Shown here one piece after another: positions 63,692 through 64,000 of a DNA stretch of 64,000 bases. The notes beneath the pieces are model-generated. The model had not been told where the DNA came from. It was given only the letters and a program-made list of their open reading frames with translations, and made no database searches. Both the position numbers and the translations under genes were made by a program. Numbering within the stretch: the first letter of the stretch is position 1; every line of letters begins with the position of its first letter. Location: contig DKVL01000056.1 in the NCBI GenBank assembly GCA_002491195.1, forward strand, positions 115,442 through 179,441. Direction: 5' to 3'. The stretch is from Lachnospiraceae bacterium UBA7179. GTDB lineage: Bacteria; Bacillota; Clostridia; Lachnospirales; Lachnospiraceae.

Positions 63692-64000
63692 AAAGTACAG
63701 ATTGAGCTATCTGCCGCTTTTTTATGAGGATCTTGATGAAAAAGTAACCTATATTGCAGAGAAACTGAAGAATCCAAAAGCAGCAAATGACTTATTGGAT
63801 AAGGTAGAGTCTGCTATTTTGGAGCGACTTCCGTTGGCTGAATCATTTGAGCCATATCATTCTGTCCGGGAACGTAGATATTCTTATTATCGTATTTATG
63901 TGGATAATTATATAATTTACTATGTGGTAATTGATGATAATCCGAATGATTTGGTTATGGAGGTTAGAAGGTTTCTTTATAACCTAAAATCCGATTTTTA
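63681..64000 (+). CDS. RelE/ParE-family toxin, cut by the window edge
   Basis: From the ATG at 63681 the frame stays open for 106 codons to the window end. KYRLSYLPLFYEDLDEKVTYI and later ERRYSYYRIYVDNYIIYYVV are the family's first helix and central strands. GGAGG lies inside the antitoxin gene 7 nt upstream. Only a few residues, if any, are missing. Confidence 0.85.
   Translation, partial: MFSKKYRLSYLPLFYEDLDEKVTYIAEKLKNPKAANDLLDKVESAILERLPLAESFEPYHSVRERRYSYYRIYVDNYIIYYVVIDDNPNDLVMEVRRFLYNLKSDF

Overview
The window reads as chromosomal DNA of a Gram-positive anaerobe of the class Clostridia, most likely Lachnospiraceae. This is inferred from AGGAGG-type ribosome sites, frequent TTG and GTG starts, sigma-A-like promoters, moderate GC and the families present (DUF6020, YfhO, LIC_10190-like, a GLUG surface protein, Phd/RelE modules). 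No rRNA, tRNA or CRISPR array was seen. Nearly everything is a large surface-glycan assembly locus of about 60 kb with one unrelated block inside it.

Layout. 1-8586: tail of a FemAB-like gene, then a tightly packed + strand operon with three GT4 glycosyltransferases, a polytopic membrane protein, a sugar-formyltransferase-like protein, a NodB-like deacetylase and an asparagine-synthase-type amidotransferase, closed by a terminator at 8604-8642. 8693-15739: a promoter, an MMPL/RND-type transporter and an overlapping 1483-residue GLUG-repeat surface protein, closed by a bidirectional terminator. 15738-18994 (minus): a hybrid sensor histidine kinase with its own promoter. 19105-55910: a very long + strand run from two promoters. 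It holds GT-C-like membrane proteins, a second AsnB-like enzyme, GT11, GT2, GT17, GT4, DUF5672 and DUF3431 transferases, an MBOAT/SGNH acylation pair, a PglK-like ABC flippase, an LTA-synthase-like sulfatase-fold transferase, a Wzy-like polymerase, two YfhO/PTPS-like proteins, a toxin-antitoxin pair, a DUF262 module and an FdtB-type aminotransferase. 55932-61975: a promoter, Wzx flippase, GT11, an FdtA-type ketoisomerase, GT2, a methyltransferase and a FemAB/GNAT-like protein. 61997-64000: a frameshifted GHKL sensor kinase relic (minus) and a Phd/RelE-type pair running off the end.

How it works together (inference). FdtA and FdtB suggest a dTDP-3-amino-3,6-dideoxyhexose. Glycosyltransferases build one or more fucosylated, possibly acylated, amidated, formylated and methylated repeat units. 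Wzx or the PglK-like ABC protein would flip them and the Wzy-like protein would polymerise them. The GT-C and YfhO-like proteins would add further sugars on the outer face of the membrane.

The most distinctive property is a series of recombination scars at gene junctions: a duplicated GT11 tail (27526-27575), a 26-bp patch shared by two unrelated genes (35279 and 37331), an epimerase fragment (48388-48600), an orphan GT4 start (51460-51519), a direct repeat bracketing a DUF262 module (52655-52709 and 54763-54818), and palindromic mobile-type repeats (30125-30190, 55982-56030, 56122-56153, 58745-58889). Together they suggest a locus that evolves by cassette exchange. The best candidates for something undescribed are the DUF262 insertion, the 145-bp element before fdtA, and the MMPL/GLUG surface module.
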